From contig OZ243038.1 in assembly GCA_965212005.1 (NCBI GenBank), positions 2,356,001 through 2,420,000 on the forward strand: a DNA stretch of 64,000 nucleotides, written 5' to 3'. A program made the translations under genes and the position numbers. This DNA comes from G965212005 sp965212005 (GTDB taxonomy: Bacteria > Pseudomonadota > Gammaproteobacteria > Porifericomitales > Porifericomitaceae). Shown here piece after piece: positions 43,541 through 51,780 of this stretch (position 1 is the stretch's first letter; every line of letters begins with the position of its first letter). Below the pieces are notes generated by a model that worked only from the letters and a program-made list of their open reading frames with translations, had not been told where the DNA came from and did no database searches.

Positions 43541-44695
43541 GTGGCCGAAAGCGCTACGCGCCCGGTCCGGCTGACCCTGCAGTTTACCGGGACCGGCGCT
43601 GAGTATTTCGGTATATGGATTATGAATCTTTTTCTGATCCTGGTTACCCTGGGCCTGTTTTATCCTTGGGCGAAAGTGCGTAAGAACCGTTACCTGTACG
43701 GTCACACTCGGCTGGACAGCGATGGTTTTGAATATCTGGCCAATCCGCTCGACCTGCTCAAAGGCCTGCTGATCGTAGTCCTGTTGTTGTCTGTCAACGA
43801 ATGGATCTCCTTGTATTTTCCCGGCGTGTCGTACGTGATTTTCAGTCTCTTCCTGGTGGCGGTCCCCTGGCTGATCTGGAAAGCGATCCGGTTCCGATCG
43901 GTAAATTCGGGATGGCGCAACGTGCGCTACGGTTTCACCGGGAACCTGGGCCAGTGTTACCAGGTCTTTTTTCTGTTGTCGTACGCCTGGGCATTGCTGC
44001 TGATATTGGCGATTGACCTGATTTTCTTTGGAGCGATGGAGCAGCCGGCGGCAGGGCTGCGCAGCGATCTGATCGGGTGGACGTTCATCGGGGTAGCCGC
44101 AGGAGTCCTTTTTTACCCGGTCTTTGTATATCCGCTCTACGTGCAACGGCGTTGGCGGTACCTGTTGGGCAACTTGCATTACGGCACCGCCCGGTTTCAC
44201 TGCTGCGCGCGGCCATTGCCATTTTATGGCGCGTATTGGTGGGGGCTGTTGCTGTTTGCCGTGGGCACATTTGCCATTCTTGCGGCAGCTTTCTACAGCT
44301 ACTTCGGGCCATTGGTATTAGACTCGACCTTGTTCAGGTCTTTCGTGCTGCTGTCATTGCTGCAGGCAGCACTGATTGTCTGGATTACCGTTTACGTCCA
44401 CGTCCACTTTTTCAATTTGGCCTGGAACAGTACAAGGCTGGAAAATAATCAATTCTTCAGCTCCATGCGGGTTTGGCCCCTGATGAAAATTCGCTTCGTT
44501 AATCTCTGTGCCATCATAGTTTCGCTGGGCCTGTTGATTCCGTGGACGGTTTGCAGGGAGCTGCGTTATCGCCTGGAGAATCTGCACGTTGAGCCGGAGC
44601 AAGACTTGGATTCTTTCGTGGCGGGCGCAGGGAGTAAAGCCGGCGCATTTGGCGAGCAGTTCAGCGAAGCAATGGATCTTGGCATTGATATATGA
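43541..44695 (+). CDS. DUF898 (YjgN family) membrane protein, copy 1
   Basis: This is an inner-membrane protein of the YjgN/DUF898 family, function unknown. The family opening PVRLTLQFTGTGAEYFGIWIMN is followed by a first hydrophobic helix (LFLILVTLGLFYPWAKVRKNRYLYGHT). About six more hydrophobic segments with conserved RFRSVNSGWRNVRYGF and LAWNSTRLENNQF follow. The start is GTG 43541, and 384 residues is a usual size. The next copy begins 126 bp downstream. The stop overlaps a vestigial ATGA of an M48 peptidase 5' fragment, mirroring the intact junction after copy 2. The 280-bp gap after parB shows no other gene. Confidence 0.85.
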   Translation: MAESATRPVRLTLQFTGTGAEYFGIWIMNLFLILVTLGLFYPWAKVRKNRYLYGHTRLDSDGFEYLANPLDLLKGLLIVVLLLSVNEWISLYFPGVSYVIFSLFLVAVPWLIWKAIRFRSVNSGWRNVRYGFTGNLGQCYQVFFLLSYAWALLLILAIDLIFFGAMEQPAAGLRSDLIGWTFIGVAAGVLFYPVFVYPLYVQRRWRYLLGNLHYGTARFHCCARPLPFYGAYWWGLLLFAVGTFAILAAAFYSYFGPLVLDSTLFRSFVLLSLLQAALIVWITVYVHVHFFNLAWNSTRLENNQFFSSMRVWPLMKIRFVNLCAIIVSLGLLIPWTVCRELRYRLENLHVEPEQDLDSFVAGAGSKAGAFGEQFSEAMDLGIDI

Positions 44696-44784
44696 GCTTT
44701 TTTGCAGGCAATTATTTTCCTCCCCCGCAGTTCGCGCAAGATCAAGGTGACGGCAGAATTGAAGCGGGGCGGCGTGCAGGCTAG
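44692..44784 (+). pseudogene. Frameshifted 5' fragment of the M48 peptidase gene
   Basis: Starting with the same ATGA overlap as the intact peptidase gene at 45982, this copy reads MSFFAGNYFPP and then shifts frame. A single extra base in the CCTCCCCCGCAG stretch replaces the RSARKIKV of the intact protein by an unrelated sequence, and it stops after 30 codons. The DNA continues to match the intact gene for about 80 bp (AAGATCAAGGTGACGGCAG). It is a relic of tandem duplication, not a functional gene. Confidence 0.8.
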
Positions 44785-44821
44785 CGGGCAGCGTGTGCCG
44801 ATCCGGGCCGAACCGGGCCAG

Positions 44822-45985
44822 GTGGCCGAAGGCGCTTCGCGCCCGGTCCGGTTGACCCTGCAGTTTACCGGGACCGGCGCTGAGTATTTCGGTATATGGA
44901 TTATGAATCTTTTCCTGATCCTGGTTACCCTGGGCCTGTTTTATCCTTGGGCGAAAGTGCGTAAGAACCGTTACCTGTACGGTCACACCCGGCTGGCCGG
45001 CGATGGTTTTGAATATCTTGCCGATCCGTTCGCCCTGCTCAAAGGCATGCTGATCGTGGTCCTGTTGCTTGCTGTCAACGAAGGGCTCTCCCTGTATTTC
45101 CCCGGCGCGTCGTACGTGACTTCCAGTCTCTTCCTGGTGGGGCTTCCCTGGCTGATCTGGAAAGCGATCCGGTTCCGAGCGGTAAATTCGGGATGGCGCA
45201 ACATGCGCTACGGTTTCACCGGGAACCTGGGCCGGTGTTACCGGGTCTTTTTCCTGTTGTCGTCCGCCTGGGGATTGCTGCTGATATTGGCGATTACCCT
45301 GATTTCCTTTGAAGTGATAGAGCAGCCGGAGGCGGATCCGCTCAGCGAGCAGATCGGTCTGATCGGGTGGACGTCCATCGGGATAGCCGCAGGTGTCCTT
45401 TTTTACCTGGTCTTTGTATATCCGCTCTACGTGCAACAGAGTTGGCGCTACCTGTTGGGCAACTTGCATTACGGTGCCGCCCGGTTTCACTGCCGCGCGC
45501 GACCATTGCCATTTTACGGCGCGTATTGGCCGGGGCTGTTGCTGTTTGCCGTGGGCACATTTGCCGTTCTTGCGGCAGCTTTCTACAGCCTCTTCATATC
45601 GATATTAGCCGGAGACCCGAGCTTGTCCGTCGCCGGGCTGCTGGTATTGCTGCAGGCGGCACTGACTGTCTGGATCGCCGCTTACGTCCACGTCCATTTC
45701 TTCAATTTGGCCTGGAACAGTACAAGACTGGAAAATAATCAATTCTTCAGCACCATGCGGGTTTGGCCGCTGATGAAAATTCGCTTCGTTAATCTCTGTG
45801 CCATCATCGTTTCGCTGGGCCTGTTGGTGCCGTGGACGGTCTGCAGGGAGCTGCGTTATCGTCTGGAGAATCTGCACGTCGAGCTGGAGCAAGACTTGGA
45901 TTCTTTCATGGCGGGCGCCGGGAGCAAAGTCGGCGCGCTTGGCGAGCAGTTCAGCGAAGCAATGGACCTTGGCGTTGATATATGA
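44822..45985 (+). CDS. DUF898 (YjgN family) membrane protein, copy 2
   Basis: This is a close paralogue of the preceding gene, with almost identical stretches (LTLQFTGTGAEYFGIWIMN, LVTLGLFYPWAKVRKNRYLY). Divergence is concentrated in the middle (ISFEVIEQPEADPLSEQIG against FFGAMEQPAAGLRSD). I start at GTG 44822, which matches the GTG of copy 1 and gives 387 residues. The open frame continues upstream to 44702, but that part is the out-of-frame peptidase relic. The ATGA at its end overlaps the M48 peptidase start, so the membrane protein and peptidase are translationally coupled. Confidence 0.85.
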   Translation: MAEGASRPVRLTLQFTGTGAEYFGIWIMNLFLILVTLGLFYPWAKVRKNRYLYGHTRLAGDGFEYLADPFALLKGMLIVVLLLAVNEGLSLYFPGASYVTSSLFLVGLPWLIWKAIRFRAVNSGWRNMRYGFTGNLGRCYRVFFLLSSAWGLLLILAITLISFEVIEQPEADPLSEQIGLIGWTSIGIAAGVLFYLVFVYPLYVQQSWRYLLGNLHYGAARFHCRARPLPFYGAYWPGLLLFAVGTFAVLAAAFYSLFISILAGDPSLSVAGLLVLLQAALTVWIAAYVHVHFFNLAWNSTRLENNQFFSTMRVWPLMKIRFVNLCAIIVSLGLLVPWTVCRELRYRLENLHVELEQDLDSFMAGAGSKVGALGEQFSEAMDLGVDI

Positions 45986-47019
45986 GCTTTTTTTGCGGCA
46001 GTTATTTTCCGCCCCGCAGTGCGCGCAAGATCAAGGTGACGGCAGAATTGAAGCGGGGAGGCGAGTTGTGGATTAGCGGTGCGCAGCTTCATCTTGTGCA
46101 CCTGCTGCGGCAGTGCCGGGTGTCGTCGCGGCTGGCGAGTACGGATCGCATCATCTACTTGCCTGATGACGCCAGGCTGGAGCTGGCAGACGACGATTCG
46201 CTGGATCACGCTTTGTGCCGTAGCGACCTGCCCGGGAAGCTGCCCTGGTTGTATCGCCTGGAAACTTGCTGGCATTGGATGCTGGTGTTCATACTGGGGT
46301 GCGTTGTGCTTGTATGGACCGGGTTCCAATTCGGCATCCCGGCACTTTCCAAAAAGATAACGGAGGCCATTCCATTCAGCCTGGAGGAGGACTTGGGCCA
46401 GTGGAGCCTGCAGAACCTGCAAAGTTTTCCGATGTTTGCCCCGAGCGAGTTGTCCGATGAGACCGTGCAGCGCCTGCGGGAGCGCTTCCAGGAACTGGCC
46501 GATGCCCTACCGGACTCCGATGCCGTGACACTGCGCCTGGAGTTTCAATCCAGTGGGATAGGCCCGAACGCGATGGCCTTGCCCGGCGGCATCATCATCC
46601 TGACCGACCAGATAGTCGAGTTTGCGGACAACGACGAACAAATTATGGCTGTACTGGCTCACGAAATCGGTCACGCCCGCGCCCGGCACGTACTGCAATA
46701 CATTGTGCGCCAATCGTTTCTGTGGGTGCTGGTGTCGGTATTGCTCGGGGACCTGGGCGGGGTGGCGGCCATTCTGATCGCCAGTCTGCCTTTGACGATG
46801 GGGGATCTTTCCTATTCGCGCCAGTTTGAAAATGAAGCGGACCGTTACGCGGCAGAGCTGCTGCGCCAGCATGGCATTGAAGTCCACCACGCGGAAGACC
46901 TGCTACGCAAGCTCTCCGAAGGTGAGTCTGAATCAGGTGCCTGGGAATACTTCTCCACGCATCCCTCCCTGCAGACGCGGCTGGAAAACCTCCGCTCCCC
47001 GGAACCGGGCGCGGAGTAA
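45982..47019 (+). CDS. M48 family metallopeptidase, membrane-anchored
   Basis: This is a zinc peptidase of the Ste24p/HtpX/Oma1 type. The N-terminal 90 residues form a small domain (KIKVTAELKRGGELWISG). One transmembrane helix follows (WMLVFILGCVVLVWTGFQFGI, about residues 98-118). The catalytic region has PGGIIILTDQIVEF, the zinc motif VLAHEIGHARARH and the third ligand Glu in FENEADRYAAELL. A second hydrophobic hairpin (LWVLVSVLLGDLGGVAAILIASL) lies between them. Length is 345 residues. It is the last gene of the DUF898 cluster. DUF898-M48 adjacency is known in other proteobacteria, and the shared function is unknown. Confidence 0.9.
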   Translation: MSFFCGSYFPPRSARKIKVTAELKRGGELWISGAQLHLVHLLRQCRVSSRLASTDRIIYLPDDARLELADDDSLDHALCRSDLPGKLPWLYRLETCWHWMLVFILGCVVLVWTGFQFGIPALSKKITEAIPFSLEEDLGQWSLQNLQSFPMFAPSELSDETVQRLRERFQELADALPDSDAVTLRLEFQSSGIGPNAMALPGGIIILTDQIVEFADNDEQIMAVLAHEIGHARARHVLQYIVRQSFLWVLVSVLLGDLGGVAAILIASLPLTMGDLSYSRQFENEADRYAAELLRQHGIEVHHAEDLLRKLSEGESESGAWEYFSTHPSLQTRLENLRSPEPGAE

Positions 47020-47057
47020 CCGCAGACTGCTGTATCCAGCGGCGGCGGTCAGGAAAC

Positions 47058-47076
47058 GCCGGTGCGCCGGCTTTTT
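47058..47076 (+). terminator. Rho-independent terminator after the M48 peptidase gene
   Basis: GCCGG (47058-47062) and CCGGC (47067-47071) form a stem with a TGCG loop and are followed by TTTTT (47072-47076), 39 bp after the peptidase stop. This separates the DUF898-M48 unit from the atp operon. Confidence 0.6.
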
Positions 47077-47364
47077 GCAGCGCCGGGACGAGTGCCCTGC
47101 CGGGAGCGCGCGTCCGGGGCCGGTCGGCCCGGTTCCCCGGTCCAGGGTGCAGGCACCGCTGCCGGGCCGTCCGGGCAAGCCCCGGGATGGGAAGATCGGC
47201 GCCTGGCGGCCCGAGGCAGTACGGCGATCGCTGGGTACGATTGGGGAGATCCGCGCCAATATCGTGTGCCGGCTCGGGCCGAAACCCTGCGCCATTTCCT
47301 CCCTGGGGGGGTCGTGGCGCGTCCCGATCGGCGGTCTGTTGCGCCCCGCCCCGCTATCGGATCA
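47077..47364. other. GC-rich intergenic stretch before the atp promoter
   Basis: The gap from the M48 peptidase stop (47020) to atpI (47505) is 486 bp. It contains the terminator and atp promoter listed separately. The GC-rich middle has several overlapping short frames in all directions, none resembling a protein. I see no RNA gene in it. Confidence 0.4.
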
Positions 47365-47392
47365 TTGATCGACGGCGCAAGGCACTTATAAT
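47365..47392 (+). promoter_or_regulatory. Sigma-70 promoter of the atp operon
   Basis: TTGATC (47365-47370) and a perfect TATAAT (47387-47392) are spaced by 16 bp. The transcript would start about 110 bp before atpI. This is the strongest sigma-70 match I found in the window, which fits a highly expressed operon. Confidence 0.75.
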
Positions 47393-47505
47393 ACCGCTTT
47401 CGCATAGGGGGAAACGGGGCCGGGTGACTGCGGTTTTGCCGCCAGGACATAGGGAACTGCCGGGATCATACGGAGTGTTGCTGTAAGGTGTGGAGATTGT
47501 TGCAT

Positions 47506-47907
47506 ATGGCACAGGTTGCTTTATCCACGTCCCCCCGGTGCGGGCGTCTCGGATTGCGGATCGCCGGCGTGCAGACACTGGTGACCCTGTTGGCGGGCGC
47601 CGCGTTGTCGCTGACAGCTTCGCCGGAGACCGTGCTCTGGGCCTTGGTGGGTGGCGGGATCGGCACGGTCGGCACCTTGATCATGTCGGTGGCCGTCGTT
47701 TTGATCCGTGCCGACGCCTCCCCGCAGCGGATGTTGCTGGCTTTTTATGCAGGAGAGTTTTTGAAGTTGCTATGGATTGCGATCGCCTTCGCTGCGGTCT
47801 TTATCTTGTTTGAACCGGATGCTTTAATGCAGTTCGCCTGTTTTATGCTCTCGCTGTTGGTTTTCTGGGCAGTTTTGCTGAGTCGTACGCTGCGGGGGGA
47901 GGGCTAG
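47506..47907 (+). CDS. atpI: ATP synthase protein I
   Basis: AtpI is a small membrane protein that aids assembly of the c ring and is often encoded first in the atp operon. Four hydrophobic segments are visible: LVTLLAGAALSLTA, LWALVGGGIGTVGTLIMSVAVVL, LLWIAIAFAAVFILF and MLSLLVFWAVLLSRTL. A conserved YAGEFLKLLWIA segment is typical of the family. The ATG at 47506 gives 133 residues. An upstream in-frame start at 47488 adds six. It stands 3 bp before atpB and shows the usual weak conservation of subunit I. Confidence 0.85.
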   Translation: MAQVALSTSPRCGRLGLRIAGVQTLVTLLAGAALSLTASPETVLWALVGGGIGTVGTLIMSVAVVLIRADASPQRMLLAFYAGEFLKLLWIAIAFAAVFILFEPDALMQFACFMLSLLVFWAVLLSRTLRGEG

Positions 47908-47910
47908 AGC

Positions 47911-48738
47911 ATGAGCACAGAGCCGCACGGTCCCGTCGACAGTACTGCCTATATTGTCCATCACCTGCAGAATTTGCGCGCGGGGGAAGGCTTTTGGAGC
48001 CTGCACCTGGATACGGTTTTCTTTTCCGTTTTGCTGGGAGCCGGTTTTGCGTTCCTGTTTTACCGGGTGGCACGCACGGCAAGCACCGGGGTCCCGGGGC
48101 GCATGCAGAACTTCGTTGAAATCCTGGTGGAGTTTGTCAATGAGCAGGTTCAGGAGAGTTTCCATGCCCAGAGCCGACTGATCGCCCCACTGGCGCTGAC
48201 CGTGTTCGTCTGGGTCTTTCTGATGAACTTTATGGACCTGATCCCGGTGGATTTGCTGCCCTGGCTGGCCAGCCTGGTCGGCATCTATAATCTTAAAATC
48301 GTTCCCAGCAACGATCTGAATGCCACTTTCGCTTTATCACTGACCGTTTTTTTCCTGATCTTTGTCTACGGCCTTAAGGGCAAGGGCTTCCTCGGTTATG
48401 GCAAGGAATTTTTGCTGCATCCCTTCAATCACTGGATTTTCGCCCCGTTCAACCTGGTGCTGCGCATCGTTGAGGAGTGTGCCAAGCCGGTTTCGCTGGC
48501 CTTGCGGCTGTTTGGCAATCTCTATGCCGGGGAGTTGATCTTTATTCTGATTGCCACCCTGACCCTGGGCAAAACGGTGGCGTCTTTTTCCGAGCCGGGA
48601 TCCTGGATATTGCTGGGCGCGCAGTTTCTACTGGGCATGGTTTGGGCCATTTTTCATATCCTGGTTATTGTATTGCAGGCATTTCTGTTTATGATGCTTA
48701 CTATTATTTACCTCAGTATGGCCTATGAGTCGCATTGA
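47911..48738 (+). CDS. atpB: ATP synthase F0 subunit a
   Basis: Subunit a forms the proton half-channels of F0 in the inner membrane. Hydrophobic helices begin with LDTVFFSVLLGAGFAFLFYRV. The conserved helix ECAKPVSLALRLFGNLYAGELI carries the essential arginine (the R of ALRLFGN). The FMDLIPVDLLPW segment and the C-terminal FLLGMVWAIFHILVIVLQAFLFMML complete it. Length is 275 residues, normal for gammaproteobacteria. It lies 3 bp after atpI and 42 bp before atpE. Confidence 0.97.
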   Translation: MSTEPHGPVDSTAYIVHHLQNLRAGEGFWSLHLDTVFFSVLLGAGFAFLFYRVARTASTGVPGRMQNFVEILVEFVNEQVQESFHAQSRLIAPLALTVFVWVFLMNFMDLIPVDLLPWLASLVGIYNLKIVPSNDLNATFALSLTVFFLIFVYGLKGKGFLGYGKEFLLHPFNHWIFAPFNLVLRIVEECAKPVSLALRLFGNLYAGELIFILIATLTLGKTVASFSEPGSWILLGAQFLLGMVWAIFHILVIVLQAFLFMMLTIIYLSMAYESH

Positions 48739-48780
48739 GTCATTCAAACTTCGCTGAATGGTTTTTGTTAGGAGGGCACG

Positions 48781-49077
48781 ATGGAAGCTGTAGAATATCT
48801 ATCGAATATATATAGTCTGACGGCGCTGGGGGTCTGTTTGATTCTGGCGATGGGGGCTGCGGGTACAGCGATCGGTTTCGGTTTGCTGGGAGGAAAGTTC
48901 GTTGAGGGCGCCGCCCGGCAACCGGAGTTGGCCGGTATGCTGTTGGTACGCATGTTCATCGTTGCCGGCCTGCTGGACGCGGTGACCATGATCGGCATCG
49001 GTCTGGCAATGTGGTTCATTTTTGCCAACCCCTTTGTCGGTCCGGTACAGGAGGCGATTACTGCATTCGGCGGCTGA
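48781..49077 (+). CDS. atpE: ATP synthase F0 subunit c
   Basis: Subunit c forms the rotating ring. Two helices flank a polar loop: GVCLILAMGAAGTAIGFGLLGGKF, then EGAARQPELAG, then MFIVAGLLDAVTMIGIGLAMWF. The proton-carrying residue is Asp (LLDAVTMIG), and no extra sodium-site residues are apparent, so a proton-driven enzyme is expected. The 98-residue protein has an N-terminal extension of about 15 residues relative to E. coli. The start has a strong AGGAGG ribosome-binding site, consistent with the high copy number of subunit c. Confidence 0.97.
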   Translation: MEAVEYLSNIYSLTALGVCLILAMGAAGTAIGFGLLGGKFVEGAARQPELAGMLLVRMFIVAGLLDAVTMIGIGLAMWFIFANPFVGPVQEAITAFGG

Positions 49078-49128
49078 TGGCCTGGCCGGGCCGCGGTCCG
49101 GCCCAGCCCCGATGACAAGGAGCGGAGT

Positions 49129-49605
49129 ATGAGTATCAATGTGACCCTGTTTGCCCAGATCGCGGTCTTTGTGGCGTTGATCTGGTTCACCATGGAGTAC
49201 ATCTGGCCGATCCTGCTGAAGGCGATGGAAGAGAGGGAAGGCCGCATTGCCGACGGCCTGGCGGCTTCGGAGGAAGGCCACCGCAAGCTGGAACAGGCCA
49301 GTGAGCATTCCCGGGAGATGATCGAAGAGAGCCAGAGCAAGGCAGCCGACCTGATCGCCCAGGCGCAAAAGCGCAGCGACGAGATCATTGATGAAGCCAG
49401 GCAGGCAGCGACGGAGGAGGGCCGGCGCCTGCTGGCTGCCGCCCAGGCGGATGCCGAGCGTGAGCAGGCGCAGGCCCGCGAGGCGCTGCGGGCGGAAGTC
49501 TCGAAGTTGGCGATTGTCGGTGCCGAGCAGATTCTGCGCCGTGAAGTAGACCTCAAGGAGCACTCCCGCTTGCTGACCGAACTCGGCGCCGAACTGGGAC
49601 GTTAG
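49129..49605 (+). CDS. atpF: ATP synthase F0 subunit b
   Basis: Subunit b is the peripheral stalk. One N-terminal membrane helix (VTLFAQIAVFVALIWFTMEYIWP) is followed by a long charged alpha-helical coiled coil (residues about 30-150, rich in Ala, Glu, Gln and Arg). It ends with LLTELGAELGR. Length is 158 residues against 156 in E. coli. The AAGGAG ribosome-binding site lies 7-8 bases before the ATG. It sits between atpE and atpH as usual. Confidence 0.96.
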   Translation: MSINVTLFAQIAVFVALIWFTMEYIWPILLKAMEEREGRIADGLAASEEGHRKLEQASEHSREMIEESQSKAADLIAQAQKRSDEIIDEARQAATEEGRRLLAAAQADAEREQAQAREALRAEVSKLAIVGAEQILRREVDLKEHSRLLTELGAELGR

Positions 49606-49633
49606 TCCGGGTCCGACAGGCGCAGGCAAAGCG

Positions 49634-50176
49634 ATGCACAATCGGGTTACCCAGGCTCGTCCCTATGCCCGCGCCGCTTTTGAGCAGGCGCGGGCAGAGG
49701 GTGCGCTTGCCTCCTGGACTGCTTTTCTGCAAGTGCTGGCGCAGTTGGCCGCTGATCCCCAGGTAGTCCGGCTGCTGCCGGACCCCCGCATCGGGCGCGA
49801 CCGGATACTGCAGTTGCTGTGCGGCGTCTGCGGTGCAAGGTTGGAACACAAATCGCAGGCGAATTTCATCGAGCTGTTGTTAGATGCCGGACGCCTGACG
49901 TGCGCACCGGAAATGTACGACTTGTTCCGCGAACGCAAGGCCCGGTTGGACCAGGTCTCGCAAGTGCAGGTCGTTACTGCCTATGAACTTCAGCCTGCGG
50001 AACAGGAGCGGATCAGCAAGCTGTTAGTGCAGTATTTTGACAGCCGCGTCGAGTTGACAATGGCCGTGGACGCCGAGTTGATCGGCGGGGTCCGCATTCG
50101 TTTGGGAGACACGGTCATCGATGCCTCTGTGCGTGGTCGGCTGAATCGTTTCGCTGACGCCTTGGCGGCGACATAA
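49634..50176 (+). CDS. atpH: ATP synthase F1 subunit delta
   Basis: Delta links the F1 head to the b stalk. The opening RPYARAAFEQARAEG and the C-terminal LTMAVDAELIGGVRIRLGDTVIDASVRGRL are the family hallmarks. Length is 180 residues. It begins 28 bp after atpF and ends 53 bp before atpA. Confidence 0.96.
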   Translation: MHNRVTQARPYARAAFEQARAEGALASWTAFLQVLAQLAADPQVVRLLPDPRIGRDRILQLLCGVCGARLEHKSQANFIELLLDAGRLTCAPEMYDLFRERKARLDQVSQVQVVTAYELQPAEQERISKLLVQYFDSRVELTMAVDAELIGGVRIRLGDTVIDASVRGRLNRFADALAAT

Positions 50177-50229
50177 AGCAGTGGCTCTGTGCCCGCGCAT
50201 TCGTGTATTACTGAAGAACAGGAGTCCTC

Positions 50230-51771
50230 ATGTCCATTAGCACAACAGAAATCAGCGACCTGATACAAAAGAAGATCAGGGAAATGGATCTGACCGCCGA
50301 AGCCCGAACCGAGGGCGTGGTGGTGAGTTTGACCGACGGCATCGCCCGGCTCCACGGACTGAGTGACGTCATGCAGGGAGAGATGATCGAGTTTCCCGGT
50401 GGCGTTTACGGCCTGGCCCTGAACCTGGAACGGGATTCAGTGGGTTGCGTGGTGATGGGGCGTTACCAGCATCTTTCCGAAGGTGACACGGTGCGCTGCA
50501 CGCGCCGTATCCTGGAAGTGCCGATTGGTGAAGCCTTGCTCGGGCGCGTGGTGGACGCGCTGGGAGCCCCCATTGACGGCAAGGGCGAACTGCAGGCCAC
50601 GGAAAGTGCCCCGATGGAGAAGATAGCCCCCGGCGTGATCGCTCGTCAATCCGTTGGCCAGCCGGTGCAGACCGGGCTGAAGTCCATCGATTCGATGGTG
50701 CCCGTCGGTCGCGGTCAGCGCGAGTTGATCATCGGGGATCGGCAAACCGGCAAGACGGCGCTTGCGGTGGATACGATTATCAACCAGAAGGGCACCGGCA
50801 TTAAATGCATCTACGTGGCCGTCGGGCAAAAGGCGTCCTCCATCAATACGGTGATCCACAAGCTGGAAGAGCACGGCGCCATGGAACACACGATTGTAGT
50901 CGCAGCCAGTGCTTCCACCCCGGCGGCGCTGCAGTACCTGGCGCCGTACTCGGGTTGCTCCATGGGTGAATACTTCCGCGATCAGGGTGAGGATGCGTTG
51001 ATCATTTTCGACGATCTGACCAAGCAGGCCTGGGCTTATCGCCAGATATCATTACTGCTGCGCCGTCCGCCGGGACGCGAGGCTTATCCCGGAGATATTT
51101 TCTACCTGCATTCACGCCTTCTGGAACGCGCCTCGCGCATCAACGCCGAATGCGTGGAGCGGAATACCGGTGGCAAGGTGCGCGGGAAAACCGGTTCGTT
51201 GACCGCGCTGCCGATTATCGAGACCCAGGCCGGCGACGTGTCGGCCTTCGTGCCCACCAACGTGATCTCGATCACCGATGGTCAGATCTACCTGGAGACG
51301 GACCTGTTCAACGCGGGGTTTCGTCCCGCCATTAACGCCGGCTTATCCGTCTCCCGGGTCGGGGGGGCCGCCCAGACGGCGATTATCAAGAAGCTCGGCG
51401 GTGGCGTTCGTTTGGCGCTGGCCCAGTACCGTGAATTAGCTGCATTTGCCCAATTTGCTTCCGATTTGGACGAGACGACGCGCAAACAATTGGACCGCGG
51501 CCAGCGCGTCATGGAACTGATGAAGCAGCGACAATATTCCCCGCTGCGCGTCTCAGAGATGGCGATCAGTCTGTACGCCGCCGACCGGGGGCACCTGGAT
51601 GATATGCCGTTGGACAAGATCCAGGATTTTGAAAGTGCCCTGCATTCCTTCTTTAACGGTAAACACAAAGAGCTTGCCGATCAGATTGATCAAAGCGGAG
51701 CATACAATGACGAGATCACCGCGGCCCTGGAAGCGATTATCCAGGAGTTCAAGAAGGAACAAACCTGGTAG
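50230..51771 (+). CDS. atpA: ATP synthase F1 subunit alpha
   Basis: Alpha is the regulatory nucleotide-binding subunit of the F1 hexamer. The Walker A motif GDRQTGKTAL lies near residues 170-179. VGQKASSINTVIHKLEEHGA, EYFRDQGEDALIIFDDLTKQAWAYR and the Ser-Arg-containing GLSVSRVGGAAQ segment follow. Length is 513 residues, the standard size. It precedes atpG by 9 bp. Confidence 0.98.
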   Translation: MSISTTEISDLIQKKIREMDLTAEARTEGVVVSLTDGIARLHGLSDVMQGEMIEFPGGVYGLALNLERDSVGCVVMGRYQHLSEGDTVRCTRRILEVPIGEALLGRVVDALGAPIDGKGELQATESAPMEKIAPGVIARQSVGQPVQTGLKSIDSMVPVGRGQRELIIGDRQTGKTALAVDTIINQKGTGIKCIYVAVGQKASSINTVIHKLEEHGAMEHTIVVAASASTPAALQYLAPYSGCSMGEYFRDQGEDALIIFDDLTKQAWAYRQISLLLRRPPGREAYPGDIFYLHSRLLERASRINAECVERNTGGKVRGKTGSLTALPIIETQAGDVSAFVPTNVISITDGQIYLETDLFNAGFRPAINAGLSVSRVGGAAQTAIIKKLGGGVRLALAQYRELAAFAQFASDLDETTRKQLDRGQRVMELMKQRQYSPLRVSEMAISLYAADRGHLDDMPLDKIQDFESALHSFFNGKHKELADQIDQSGAYNDEITAALEAIIQEFKKEQTW

Positions 51772-51780
51772 CATTGCGTC

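Larger units (their letters stand above)
43491..46060. repeat. Tandem duplication of a 1.28-kb DUF898 unit
   Basis: Unit A (about 43491-44770) and unit B (about 44771-46060) are near-identical over long stretches. Each holds the DUF898 gene with its upstream GGCGTG...GGCTAGCGG.CAGC sequence and the first 80 bp of the M48 peptidase gene. The offset is 1280 at the 5' end and 1290 at the 3' end, reflecting small indels. Short GC-rich homology at the unit ends (GGGCGGCGTG versus GGGAGGCGAG) may mark the recombination joint. Confidence 0.85.

Noticed and set aside
47521..47529. DnaA-box-like TTATCCACG inside atpI
   Set aside because: A single site with one mismatch and no AT-rich unwinding region. 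No replication origin is supported in the window.
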